Made by a program: the position numbers and the translations under genes
Assembly: GCA_002490775.1 (NCBI GenBank)
Contig: DKUR01000081.1
Coordinates: 1-17,056, forward strand
Reading direction: 5' to 3'
From: Lachnospiraceae bacterium UBA7199
Lineage (GTDB): Bacteria; Bacillota; Clostridia; Lachnospirales; Lachnospiraceae
Length of the DNA: 17,056 bases
The notes under the pieces: generated by a model
What the model was told of the DNA's origin: nothing
Databases searched by the model: none
Seen by the model: only the letters and a program-made list of their open reading frames with translations
Shown: piece after piece, positions 8,419 through 14,094 of the stretch
Layout of the letters: each line of letters opens with the position of its first letter
Position numbering within the stretch: the first letter of the stretch is position 1

Positions 8419-9383
8419 TAGAAATTATTACAACGAAGTCTATATTAATATGTAAGACTTTTGGGGTGGCAATAGAAGCAGTTACATCAGGGCAGGATGG
8501 AGTAGAAGCAGCACGAATAGTAGAAGAAGAGAAATATCCGGGGATGTTTGATGTATTGCGAAATCCTTGGGGGAGTGTGTACCTGAATGAGGGGATGTAT
8601 AAGCTTGCACTCCAGTTTTTGGAAGATTATGTAGAGAAGAATGGGGAGATACAGATACAGGTACTTTATTCCGAACCCAGTTTACAGACGGATATGGTAA
8701 AGGCCGCTATTGGCCGCTTACTGGCGTTTTGTAATGAAGAAAATGAAGGAGATCTCATAAATCTTTTGTATGTCAGGGGAAGTACAAGCGGAATGTACGA
8801 AGTGCCAGGCTGGCAGCCTGATTTGCTAAATGAAGCAATGATAGAACTGCTGAGGAAGGATTGTGAAGACACAGCAGAGCGGATTGAAACAAATTCCTAT
8901 TACGAGTGGCAGGAAAAGAACAAACAGCATATCAGATGGTATGCTGAAAAAGGAATGGAGTTTGCATATGCGAGTTTGATTTTGTGGGATATGACAGCCG
9001 AGCAGACCAGAGCCAGCAGGCAGGCGGCGGAGGTGAGGAAGTATGCTGAGGAGGTGAAAGTGGTAGAGAAAGAGGCTGGTGAGGTTGAGGGTGGTTCAGG
9101 AGCACAAGGTGTAGGAAATCCCGTCGCAGTAGAAGGAAGAGGAAATACAGGAAGAACGGTTCCTAATACATTAAACGAGAAGATGTCAATGAATCAAGTA
9201 CAATCTAATCCATTAGAAGGTGCAACTAAAGTGCCATTAGAAATGACTGACCCAAGATGGCCAGCATCAGAAGGTTGGGTTAAAATGCAATCGGTGGTAC
9301 AGAATGCAGATGGAACGAAAACTACAATACATTATGTGTACAATGAAACAACAGGTGCTTTTGATGATTTTAAATTTAAGTAG
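8415..9383 (+). CDS. Polymorphic-toxin scaffold with DPRWPA/DDFKF C-terminal toxin tip, probably 5'-truncated
   Basis: The frame is 322 residues if the GTG at 8415, overlapping the ANTAR stop, is the start; that GTG has no Shine-Dalgarno, and the next candidates (GTG 8466, ATG 8544) are no better. Residues up to about 230 form a helical scaffold containing the block YYEWQEKNKQHIRWYAEKG and QTRASRQAAEVRKYAEEV. A Gly/Glu-rich linker follows. The tip of about 60 residues reads ..LNEKMSMNQVQSNP.., DPRWPASEGWVKM, TIHYVYNETTG and DDFKFK at the very end, a C-terminal pattern I recognise from contact-dependent and other polymorphic toxins, probably a nuclease. The next gene is a small acidic protein as expected of an immunity partner. 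No secretion signal or N-terminal delivery domain is present, so it may be a fragment of a larger toxin. The exact tip family is not assigned. Confidence 0.6.
   Translation: MIEIITTKSILICKTFGVAIEAVTSGQDGVEAARIVEEEKYPGMFDVLRNPWGSVYLNEGMYKLALQFLEDYVEKNGEIQIQVLYSEPSLQTDMVKAAIGRLLAFCNEENEGDLINLLYVRGSTSGMYEVPGWQPDLLNEAMIELLRKDCEDTAERIETNSYYEWQEKNKQHIRWYAEKGMEFAYASLILWDMTAEQTRASRQAAEVRKYAEEVKVVEKEAGEVEGGSGAQGVGNPVAVEGRGNTGRTVPNTLNEKMSMNQVQSNPLEGATKVPLEMTDPRWPASEGWVKMQSVVQNADGTKTTIHYVYNETTGAFDDFKFK
8887..9031 (+). repeat. Toxin-scaffold direct repeat, copy A
   Basis: These 145 bases match 12633-12777 with four mismatches by hand comparison and no gaps. Copy A lies inside the in-frame toxin scaffold. 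In copy B the frame stops directly after the repeat. The shared stretch ends exactly where the scaffold passes into the variable linker and tip. Confidence 0.93.
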
Positions 9384-9397
9384 AAAGGATAAAAAAG

Positions 9398-9811
9398 ATG
9401 GATAACATTATTTTCGAGAAAATTTGGCAAGATGATAGTCTTATTGAATTAAAAATATCTGCTAATTCTGAATTTGCTTCAGCTTATCAAAGTTGTTATA
9501 TTCAGGATAAAAAATTAGAGGAAATAGCAGAAACAATTTGTAATTTTGTAGAAGATTATAATGAAGATTGCTATTTGGAATTCGGTAAAAAAGAAGGAAA
9601 TTATACACCTGCGTTTTCAATGTGTATGCTGCCAGCAGATATATCAGGACATGTTAAAATTGAAGTGGATATCGAAATAGCAGATAATGATACGCGTTCA
9701 CATAGATGTTGTTTTTATGTAAAAAGCGAATTAGGGTTAATAGAGCGGTTAGGAATGGCTTTGAAAAAGCTGATAAAAGAGCCAGATGGATGTGAGGTAT
9801 CTTTGCATTAG
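9398..9811 (+). CDS. Probable immunity protein for the upstream toxin tip
   Basis: This is an acidic protein of 137 residues with no signal peptide or membrane segment, beginning 14 bases after the toxin stop, with AAGGA eight bases before ATG 9398. I do not recognise its family. The order toxin tip then small acidic gene on the same strand is the standard layout of toxin-immunity pairs, and this is the only ground for the call. Residues 54-59 (YNEDCY) and 112-126 (LGLIERLGMALKKLI) suggest alternating strand and helix. It is AT-rich compared with glnA. The repeat R1, with a strong terminator, starts 29 bases after its stop. Confidence 0.6.
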   Translation: MDNIIFEKIWQDDSLIELKISANSEFASAYQSCYIQDKKLEEIAETICNFVEDYNEDCYLEFGKKEGNYTPAFSMCMLPADISGHVKIEVDIEIADNDTRSHRCCFYVKSELGLIERLGMALKKLIKEPDGCEVSLH

Positions 9812-9840
9812 CAAATCAAAAAAGCATGTAACAAAATTGC

Positions 9841-9961
9841 AATATTTTCCTTGACGAACCCCAAATACCCATGTTACAATGGCACTCACCAGGGGGTATA
9901 AGGGGGACGAGAAGTTCTTTCACAACTAAATAAAAGCACAGTATCAGCGGTATTCCTAAGA
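9841..9961 (+). repeat. Intergenic repeat R1
   Basis: These 121 bases align end to end with 15275-15394 at roughly three-quarters identity by hand, with two single-base gaps. The best conserved parts are CACAACTAAATAAAA / TACAACTAAATAAAA and ACAGTATCAGCGG. A small dyad in the middle is kept although its bases differ (AGAAGTTCT here, GAGAAAAGTTTTCTC in R2). A third, partial copy is at 13983-14008. Each copy begins at or just after the stop of an immunity-side gene. Confidence 0.8.
9851..9880 (+). promoter_or_regulatory. Promoter-like element within R1
   Basis: TTGACG (9851-9856) is followed after 18 bases by TACAAT (9875-9880), a good sigma-70-type match. No gene with a convincing ribosome binding site follows on this strand; the terminator at 9944 would end the transcript after about 107 bases. 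The R2 copy keeps GTGACA and TACAAA at the same places, a weaker match. Confidence 0.5.
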
Positions 9962-9994
9962 CACTAAAATGTCATGAATTACCGCTGACTTTTT
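9887..9994 (+). ncRNA. Candidate small RNA encoded by repeat R1
   Basis: A promoter-like element upstream and a strong intrinsic terminator downstream would define an RNA of about 107 bases with no reading frame of note. It contains a short dyad (AGAAGTTCT) and the conserved ACTAAATAAAA stretch. I do not recognise an RNA family. It could equally be a simple read-through stop for the toxin-immunity pair. Confidence 0.25.
9944..9994 (+). terminator. Intrinsic terminator after the first toxin-immunity pair
   Basis: TCAGCGGTA (9944-9952) pairs with TACCGCTGA (9980-9988); TTC/GAA extends the stem past a one-base bulge and GACA/TGTC pairs further in. The sequence CTTTTTAT follows (five Ts, 9990-9994). 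A minus-strand gene converges from the right, ending at 10003. Confidence 0.75.
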
Positions 9995-10002
9995 ATCCAC
10001 TT

Positions 10003-10290
10003 TTACAAGTTAAATAGTTGCATTAGTAGAGAAAAACACAATTGCATACTCATGCGGAACACAACTGCTGTGTAAGCAGATTCCTGTGCTTGGATGGCAT
10101 CGGTCCACTGCATTATGATTTTTCTCTGTTCATCCGATAAATCCAATTCTTTGAATTGCTGGCTGAGTTCGGTTTCTTTCGTCGCAGCTTCCAGATAATC
10201 AGCGTCCTGCCTTACATTTTGGTATACGTTGTTATAAGGTCGTTCTTCCAAATAATTGAAGAACAGTTGAAAAATATCCATGTTCACCAT
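10003..10290 (-). CDS. Small helical protein of unknown function, mobile-element type
   Basis: This is a protein of 95 residues on the minus strand. The start at 10290 (MVNMDIFQLFFNYLEE) is set by AAGGAGGG eight bases or so upstream; a longer frame exists but lacks such a site. It is predicted to be almost wholly helical, charged in the middle (YLEAATKETELSQQFKELDL) and hydrophobic at the end (MSMQLCFSLLMQLF). Similar short proteins occur in conjugative and plasmid-like elements of gut clostridia, but I cannot name a family. The last 12 or so codons recur as a lone fragment at 11697-11734, so this gene was once present twice here. It is the only minus-strand gene in the island. Confidence 0.55.
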   Translation of the reverse strand: MVNMDIFQLFFNYLEERPYNNVYQNVRQDADYLEAATKETELSQQFKELDLSDEQRKIIMQWTDAIQAQESAYTAVVFRMSMQLCFSLLMQLFNL

Positions 10291-10964
10291 AAGTAAACCC
10301 TCCTTTCTGCCAACACACGATACCGCAGAAATCGGAATCCATCCATTCACAGAATCCAATGAAAATTCGCAGGGAAAATAAAGCAGAATAGACAAAAGAG
10401 AGTCCATGGCATAAAAAGTTTCTTGGTTTTAGGGTAAGTTATGCCATAACGGATAGCCCCAACGACTCTGCCGGTGGGTGTACATCGGCTTGTGCCGTCC
10501 TTTAGCGGCATAAGCCCTTTAACCTGCACTATTTTCGACCCTGTTCATTTTGGTAGTATCTTAAGAAATTATGTCTTTCACATTTCCCCAACAAGGCTTA
10601 AATTATCCATTATGGGCACTACCTCGCCTTCGGCCTTAAAATCGCACACAGGGGCAACACGGGCTCTCACAGGGGCAAGAGAAAGTTGGTTTGTGTGGCG
10701 GGAAAGTAAAGTTGTGCATTATTACCGTTTTTTCTCTGTTTTGGTCTTTTGGCATAAACGGAAATTTGCAGTTAAAAGCGTCCTTTTGGGAAATGACAAG
10801 AAAAAATATGCTCCAAATCAAAAAATTGACTTGCAGACTTTCTTTTTCAGAGTTAACATCACACACCACGAAGGAGAGTTCTTCTGCTTTGTGTCCTGTG
10901 TTCTGCAGGATGTCCTTAAATCCAGAAACCCAAAAATGGATTGGCTGAACCACCCGTGCCGACC
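10291..10964. other. 674-base stretch without a convincing gene
   Basis: Reading frames are open on both strands (for example plus 10474-10980 and minus 10636-10953), but none has a ribosome binding site, a recognisable domain or protein-like composition. The stretch holds a strong hairpin (10487-10516), two copies of CACAGGGGCAA 21 bases apart (10647 and 10668) and GC-richer patches against an AT-rich background. It probably is non-coding or decayed DNA from the element that brought the minus-strand gene. Confidence 0.5.
10487..10516. repeat. Strong inverted repeat of unknown role
   Basis: GGCTTGTGCCG (10487-10497) and CGGCATAAGCC (10506-10516) form 11 pairs, one of them a G.U or G.T wobble, with an eight-base loop. 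No T-run follows on either strand, so it is unlikely to be a terminator. A single-strand structure used in transfer or replication is possible but not shown. Confidence 0.6.
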
Positions 10965-11121
10965 AATGTCGTCAACTTAAGGGCATTTAAAAATTCAAAA
11001 AAGGCTTGACAAGTTCATCAAAATATGCAGCCTCGCATTGATTATACATTCAATGTGAGGTGCTTTTATGAATGCAATATTTTTAATATAGCTCTTTAAG
11101 TGCTATTAAGTTGACGATATT
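10965..11121. mobile_element. MITE-like element with 27-base terminal inverted repeats
   Basis: The ends 10965-10991 (AATGTCGTCAACTTAAGGGC...) and 11095-11121 are inverted copies matching at 23 of 27 bases. The 157-base interior has no gene but contains a 10-pair hairpin, CCTCGCATTG (11031-11040) with CAATGTGAGG (11051-11060), followed by TGCTTTTAT, which could stop transcription. This is the layout of a small non-autonomous insertion element. No target duplication is clear, and the exact outer limits could differ by a few bases. It sits directly before a decayed toxin tip. Confidence 0.6.
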
Positions 11122-11184
11122 GCCTGCTATGCGGGTGGTGCAGCAATTGCTTATAGCAAAAAAATCACCTTTCCAATATAATAG

Positions 11185-11319
11185 AGGTGTCCAAGCCATT
11201 ATCAGAGAAAATACCACCGCAGTATCAGGACACCAGCAGGGACATTTGTTCATCAAACGGCGGATGTTACTGTTATAGTAAATGATACAGGAAAGGTAAT
11301 CACAGTGATACCGAAGTAG
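11185..11319 (+). pseudogene. Toxin C-terminal tip remnant ending GKVITVIPK
   Basis: A frame open from 11185 to the TAG at 11317 reads ..SIRTPAGTFVHQTADVTVI.. and ends NDTGKVITVIPK, a finish typical of polymorphic-toxin tips. No start codon or Shine-Dalgarno exists, and the 5' scaffold is absent. Another frame across 11122-11276 also reads protein-like (AKKSPFQYNRGVQAIIREN), suggesting a frameshift within the old gene. The stop is 12 bases before an immunity-type gene. The inverted repeat GGTGTCC/GGACACC (11186-11192, 11228-11234) lies within. This is the 3' scrap of a lost toxin. Confidence 0.55.
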
Positions 11320-11331
11320 GAGGATAGGATA

Positions 11332-11652
11332 ATGTTTATTAAGTTTGATGATTTAGATATGTTGGAATTTTTTGAAAATGAGCCAATATCTATTGGAGAA
11401 GAGGGTGAAGCAAAATTTATATACTCTATGAAGGACAGTTACCAATTCTCAATGACATTGACAGTTGATACTTATGCAAAAAAAATTGATATTTCTGTTA
11501 GATATAGTGATAATACCATTTTTGCAGGAGAGTTTGATAATGTGCTCGAAATAAGAAAAAGCGAAGATGTTCTACTAGTGGAAGTGGAAGGTAAAAAACG
11601 CTTGGTTTTAAAAAAATATTCTTGTTTGGGAGTTGTTATAGAAAATATGTAA
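11332..11652 (+). CDS. Orphan immunity-type protein following the GKVITVIPK tip
   Basis: This is a protein of 106 residues, acidic in its first half and mostly beta strands (FSMTLTVDTY, KIDISVRYSD, VLLVEVEGKKRLVLKK). There is no signal peptide. ATG 11332 has GGAGG eight bases upstream. It is intact and has a good translation start, while the toxin fragment just before it is broken, so selection may have kept the protective gene alone. I do not recognise the family. The immunity role rests on size, composition and position. Confidence 0.55.
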   Translation: MFIKFDDLDMLEFFENEPISIGEEGEAKFIYSMKDSYQFSMTLTVDTYAKKIDISVRYSDNTIFAGEFDNVLEIRKSEDVLLVEVEGKKRLVLKKYSCLGVVIENM

Positions 11653-11696
11653 GGTGTAAGAGCCAACTGAAAAAGAGAATTAATAGTTAAAACTTT

Positions 11697-11734
11697 TTAA
11701 ATAGTTGCATTAGTAGGGAAAAACACAATTGCAT
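11697..11734 (-). pseudogene. Lone 3' end of the small minus-strand gene
   Basis: The 38 bases match 10010-10047 at 37 positions. On the minus strand they read MQLCFSLLMQLF, the C-terminus of the gene at 10003-10290. Nothing of the rest of that gene is present. The fragment lies 45 bases after the stop of the immunity-type gene, the same kind of place as the full copy, which lies behind the first immunity gene. Confidence 0.8.
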
Positions 11735-11822
11735 TCAAATGTACGCATTAAACTGTTAGAGTATAGAAAATATATGGATATTAGATTTAAAATTTTAGGA
11801 CTATCTGATACTTGGGATAAAT

Positions 11823-12077
11823 ATGGATATATTTAATGAGTTGCTTCAAAATGAAGGGATATCTAAGTGGGACTTGGATGATTTTGAAGAACTGTGTGAT
11901 AATTATGATTCATTTATATCAAAAGCCAATAAAGAATTGGGAGACAGTGTAGATGTAACCTATGGTATAAAAGGCCTGGCAACAGAATGGGGAAATATGT
12001 CTGGTGGAGCGAGACAAATTGTTACCCCATTTGGTGGAGATGTATTAGAAAAAATAGGAATATTAAAGGAGAATTAG
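11823..12077 (+). CDS. TNT-like toxin C-terminal fragment
   Basis: This frame of 84 residues has only a weak ribosome site (GGG) before ATG 11823 and a stop upstream at 11796, so it is most likely the 3' end of a lost toxin gene. It ends ATEWGNMSGGARQIVTPFGG followed by DVLEKIGILKEN. This resembles the end of TNT (DUF4237) domains, NAD glycohydrolases that end in W(f)..pGGg.Q(y/i)......dLl..GyLke. The N-terminal catalytic part of TNT is not present. A toxin-tip fragment is likely; the TNT assignment is tentative. The GTG of the next gene begins three bases after its stop, and the Shine-Dalgarno of that gene is inside this one. Confidence 0.45.
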   Translation: MDIFNELLQNEGISKWDLDDFEELCDNYDSFISKANKELGDSVDVTYGIKGLATEWGNMSGGARQIVTPFGGDVLEKIGILKEN

Positions 12078-12079
12078 GT

Positions 12080-12289
12080 GTGGATAAAAACGAATTAATT
12101 TCTAGTATATTATCATTTGAAGATAACATAGGCATGTGGAAAATAGTATTAAATCAACTTACAGATGCAGATTTTGTTATAGGATACGGATTTGATAACA
12201 ATACAGAACTATGGAAAGTTTATCAAACTAACGAAAGAGGAATGACGACAGAATGGACATTTGAAAATGAGGAAGCGGCATATCCATAA
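12080..12289 (+). CDS. Immunity protein partner of the TNT-like tip (Imm59-like), possibly shortened
   Basis: This is a 69-residue acidic protein. It starts at GTG 12080, eight bases after GGAG in the end of the previous frame. It reads FVIGYGFDNNTELWKVYQTN, then ERG and WTFENEEAAYP. The pattern of a W-x-V-Y strand, ERG turn and F.NEE.A helix recalls the Imm59 immunity family, from memory only. Such proteins normally continue for a further helix; here the frame ends where GC-rich RHS-like DNA begins at about 12290. The C-terminus was therefore probably cut off by recombination, and activity is uncertain. Confidence 0.5.
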   Translation: MDKNELISSILSFEDNIGMWKIVLNQLTDADFVIGYGFDNNTELWKVYQTNERGMTTEWTFENEEAAYP

Positions 12290-12617
12290 CAGACGGGGAA
12301 GGGAGAACGCCTGTCACCCGGACGAGAGACTGGCGGAGGTACGCTATCCGGACGAGAAAAGTGTGGCCCTTTCCTACGACGTCTTGGGGTTCTTGGACGT
12401 AATCGAAGCAGGGGTGAAGGCGGTATGGAGGAATCAGGATGATGTTACAAAAGTGATAGTTCAGATTAGTGAAAATGTTAATCCAGCAACATGTGATGAA
12501 CCGGATAGATTAGTTAGTTTCCTGAAATTCCTTTTAGAGAATGAAACAATAAAGAAAGAAATTAAACAAGCATTTGGTGATTATGCTGTAGAAAATTTAT
12601 ATGCAATAGTATATTAA
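12290..12617 (+). pseudogene. Chimeric frame: RHS/YD-repeat scrap joined to an immunity-like C-terminus
   Basis: The reading frame is open from before 12261 to the stop at 12617 but has no proper start: the only upstream ATG lies inside the previous gene. Bases 12321-12410 are clearly GC-richer than their surroundings and read DERLAEVRYPDEKSVALSYD then VLG, matching the RHS/YD repeat (dGr...v.Y.dg....l.YD.lG). After about 12430 the DNA becomes AT-rich and reads ..LVSFLKFLLENETIKKEI and AFGDYAVENLYAIVY, a helical segment like the end of an immunity protein. Two unrelated pieces were therefore joined in frame. Expression is doubtful. Confidence 0.55.
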
Positions 12618-12632
12618 TATTTAAAATATTGT

Positions 12633-12843
12633 AAACAAATTCCTATTACGAGTGCCAGGAAAAGAACAAACAGTATATCAGATGGTATGCTGAAAAAGGA
12701 ATGGAGCTTGCATATGCGAGTTTGATTTTGTGGGATATGACAGCCGGGCAGACCAGAGCCAGCAGGCAGGCGGCGGAATAAAAGAAGACGTTGTCAATCC
12801 AGCAGCAGAAAGAACATATACTTACAAACATTTATTTGAATAG
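12633..12843 (+). pseudogene. Second toxin remnant: scaffold copy B plus a different tip end
   Basis: Bases 12633-12777 duplicate the scaffold of the first toxin (141 of 145 identical). In the scaffold frame a TAA follows directly after RQAAE. In another frame the sequence continues to 12843 as GIKEDVVNPAAERTYTYKHL then FE and stop, which would be the end of a different tip. A frameshift or a small deletion at the join therefore killed this copy. A small acidic gene starts 12 bases after the tip stop. Confidence 0.75.
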
Positions 12844-12855
12844 AGGTGACTATGG

Positions 12856-13071
12856 TTGAAGTTGATTTTAGAAGATAAAGGTATTGAATTATTAGAAGAT
12901 GAAGGAAGATATTTTCTTCAGTATGATGCGGGGGCACATATGGTAAAGAAAAAAAGAATTAGTATTACAACGGATGAGGCAGAAATATGTCAATTAGATG
13001 TTGATGAAATGTACAATATTATTTTACAATCTCAAAATGATGGAGTATACGGCGATGATATAGTTAATTAA
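12856..13071 (+). CDS. Small immunity-type protein behind scaffold copy B
   Basis: This is an acidic protein of 71 residues: ILEDKGIELLEDEGRYFLQY, DAGAHMVKKKRISIT, then a helix ending in LQSQNDGVYGDDIVN. The start is TTG at 12856, chosen because AGAGGTG lies seven bases upstream and the ATG at 12852 gives only an eight-codon frame. Proteins of this shape, following toxin genes in clostridia, are familiar, but I cannot name the family. It appears intact although its toxin is broken. Confidence 0.6.
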   Translation: MKLILEDKGIELLEDEGRYFLQYDAGAHMVKKKRISITTDEAEICQLDVDEMYNIILQSQNDGVYGDDIVN

Positions 13072-13093
13072 TAGACACTAGGAGAAATTACAA

Positions 13094-13395
13094 ATGTGGA
13101 AGGATAAATTGAAAGAAATTGTTCAAGAGAAAAAATATATGAAGAAAAAGTCAATATCTGTTAAGCAGGCAACAAAACCAAAGCATCAAAGGACTAATTG
13201 AATATAATAAAATATGGTATGAAAATGAGTGAAAAAAAATACATTTTTATAGGGGAAAGTAATATTAGTTGGTATGTTTATGATTTAGCAGAATGCAAAT
13301 ATGTTGAATTGGATAATCCTTCTGGAAAAGAAAATGAAGTATTTTCTAGTTTAGAGTGTATGGTTGAAAAATTATTAAGTGATGCATTAGCGTAA
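13094..13395 (+). pseudogene. Internally deleted SUKH (SMI1/KNR4)-like immunity gene
   Basis: Two adjacent frames look like the ends of one gene. The first (13094-13201, 35 residues) begins MWKDKLKEIVQEKK with AGGAG nine bases upstream, a start typical of SUKH proteins, then turns basic and stops. The second (from about 13219, ending 13395) reads KYIFIGESNISWYVYDLAEC, then KYVELDNPSGKENEVFSSLE and CMVEKLLSDAL. This is the SUKH C-terminal strand-and-helix end. The central part of a usual 130-160 residue SUKH protein is missing. SUKH proteins are common immunity factors against toxic nucleases. The two halves could instead be separate small genes, but the second has no ribosome site. Confidence 0.5.
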
Positions 13396-13450
13396 ATAGA
13401 AAAACCAATCCTGGAAGAAAATGATATTATTATTCAGGAGGTAATTATAG

Positions 13451-13969
13451 ATGCAAAATAGCAAGGCTTATGACTATTTAATAAAACAATTGGATGCAAA
13501 TGGTTCAGAAAAAATGGATGGATATTATCCCAGAGTGATAGAAGAAATATATGATGGCATAAAGGCGTTAAAAGAAAGTCCCCATTTATTGCAAATACCA
13601 AGTGAAGCAAGTGTTGAAATTGGAAAAATATTATATGAGGTTACAGGAGATGAGGCCTATTTAGAATTGATTAAAAGAAATATTGATGCATCTCCAGAAA
13701 CAATATCATATGTTTCAATTTTGTCATATTGTAAGCCTTGTCAACGCTTATATAGCATTCTTGCAGATATTTATATTAATAATAACAATAAGGTTAATAG
13801 AAGTACTGCTGTTATGGGAATTTTATATAATAAGGGGATAATTAAAGACAGAAGCAGCATTAAAGAATCAAATAATGTAATAAGTTTGCGTAAAAAATTC
13901 AAATCTGAGGACCGTGAAGAACGTCAAAAAATTCTTCAAAGATTTGAAAATGGAGAATTAACATTGTAA
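13451..13969 (+). CDS. Helical protein of unknown function in the immunity array
   Basis: This is an intact frame of 172 residues with AGGAGG nine bases before ATG 13451. No signal peptide or membrane segment is seen. The protein appears all-helical (YDYLIKQLD, VIEEIYDGIKALKES, ASVEIGKILYEVTGDEAYLE) with a Cys-containing stretch (YCKPCQRLY, near 97-105) and a charged C-terminal helix (EDREERQKILQRFENGE). I do not recognise it. Its place among immunity-type genes, its size and its downstream repeat fragment (R3) suggest another orphan immunity factor, but this is inference from context only. Confidence 0.6.
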   Translation: MQNSKAYDYLIKQLDANGSEKMDGYYPRVIEEIYDGIKALKESPHLLQIPSEASVEIGKILYEVTGDEAYLELIKRNIDASPETISYVSILSYCKPCQRLYSILADIYINNNNKVNRSTAVMGILYNKGIIKDRSSIKESNNVISLRKKFKSEDREERQKILQRFENGELTL

Positions 13970-13982
13970 ATTTAGTCAGAAA

Positions 13983-14008
13983 ATCAGCGGTATTCCAAGA
14001 CACTAAAA
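13983..14008 (+). repeat. Intergenic repeat fragment R3
   Basis: ATCAGCGGTATTCC followed by AAGACACTAAAA matches 9943-9969 of R1 except for one missing base. Only this 3' portion of the repeat is present. It begins 14 bases after the stop of the helical protein gene, as R1 and R2 follow theirs. The terminator's right arm is absent here. Confidence 0.75.
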
Positions 14009-14094
14009 AGTGCGGCTCATTAGTGTTGGTAATCAATCCACGAATAACAGAGTAGATACATAACTGTAACTATAAAGTAAAGGCGGTAAAAAGA

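Noticed and set aside
10347..10529. Minus-strand frame upstream of the small helical gene
   Set aside because: The in-frame start has no Shine-Dalgarno and the C-terminus is a run of aromatic residues. It partly overlaps the hairpin at 10487-10516. The better supported gene begins at 10290.
10636..10953. Minus-strand open frame of 105 codons
   Set aside because: There is no ribosome site; the end is an improbable Cys/Pro-rich run, and it overlaps the plus-strand frame over most of its length. No support for a gene.
10474..10980. Long plus-strand open frame of 168 codons
   Set aside because: It has no ribosome binding site, runs across a strong hairpin and into the inverted-end element, has an odd composition rich in Phe, His and Cys, and has no recognisable motif. 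It is better explained as non-coding.
11773..11835. 20-codon frame MDIRFKILGLSDTWDKYGYI overlapping the TNT-like fragment
   Set aside because: No ribosome site and no homologue known to me; overlap with the better supported frame suggests it is chance or another decayed scrap.
8887..12777. Diversity-generating retroelement (template and variable repeat)
   Set aside because: The four differences between the scaffold copies are not confined to adenines of one copy (G/C, C/T, T/C, A/G changes), and there is no reverse transcriptase gene.
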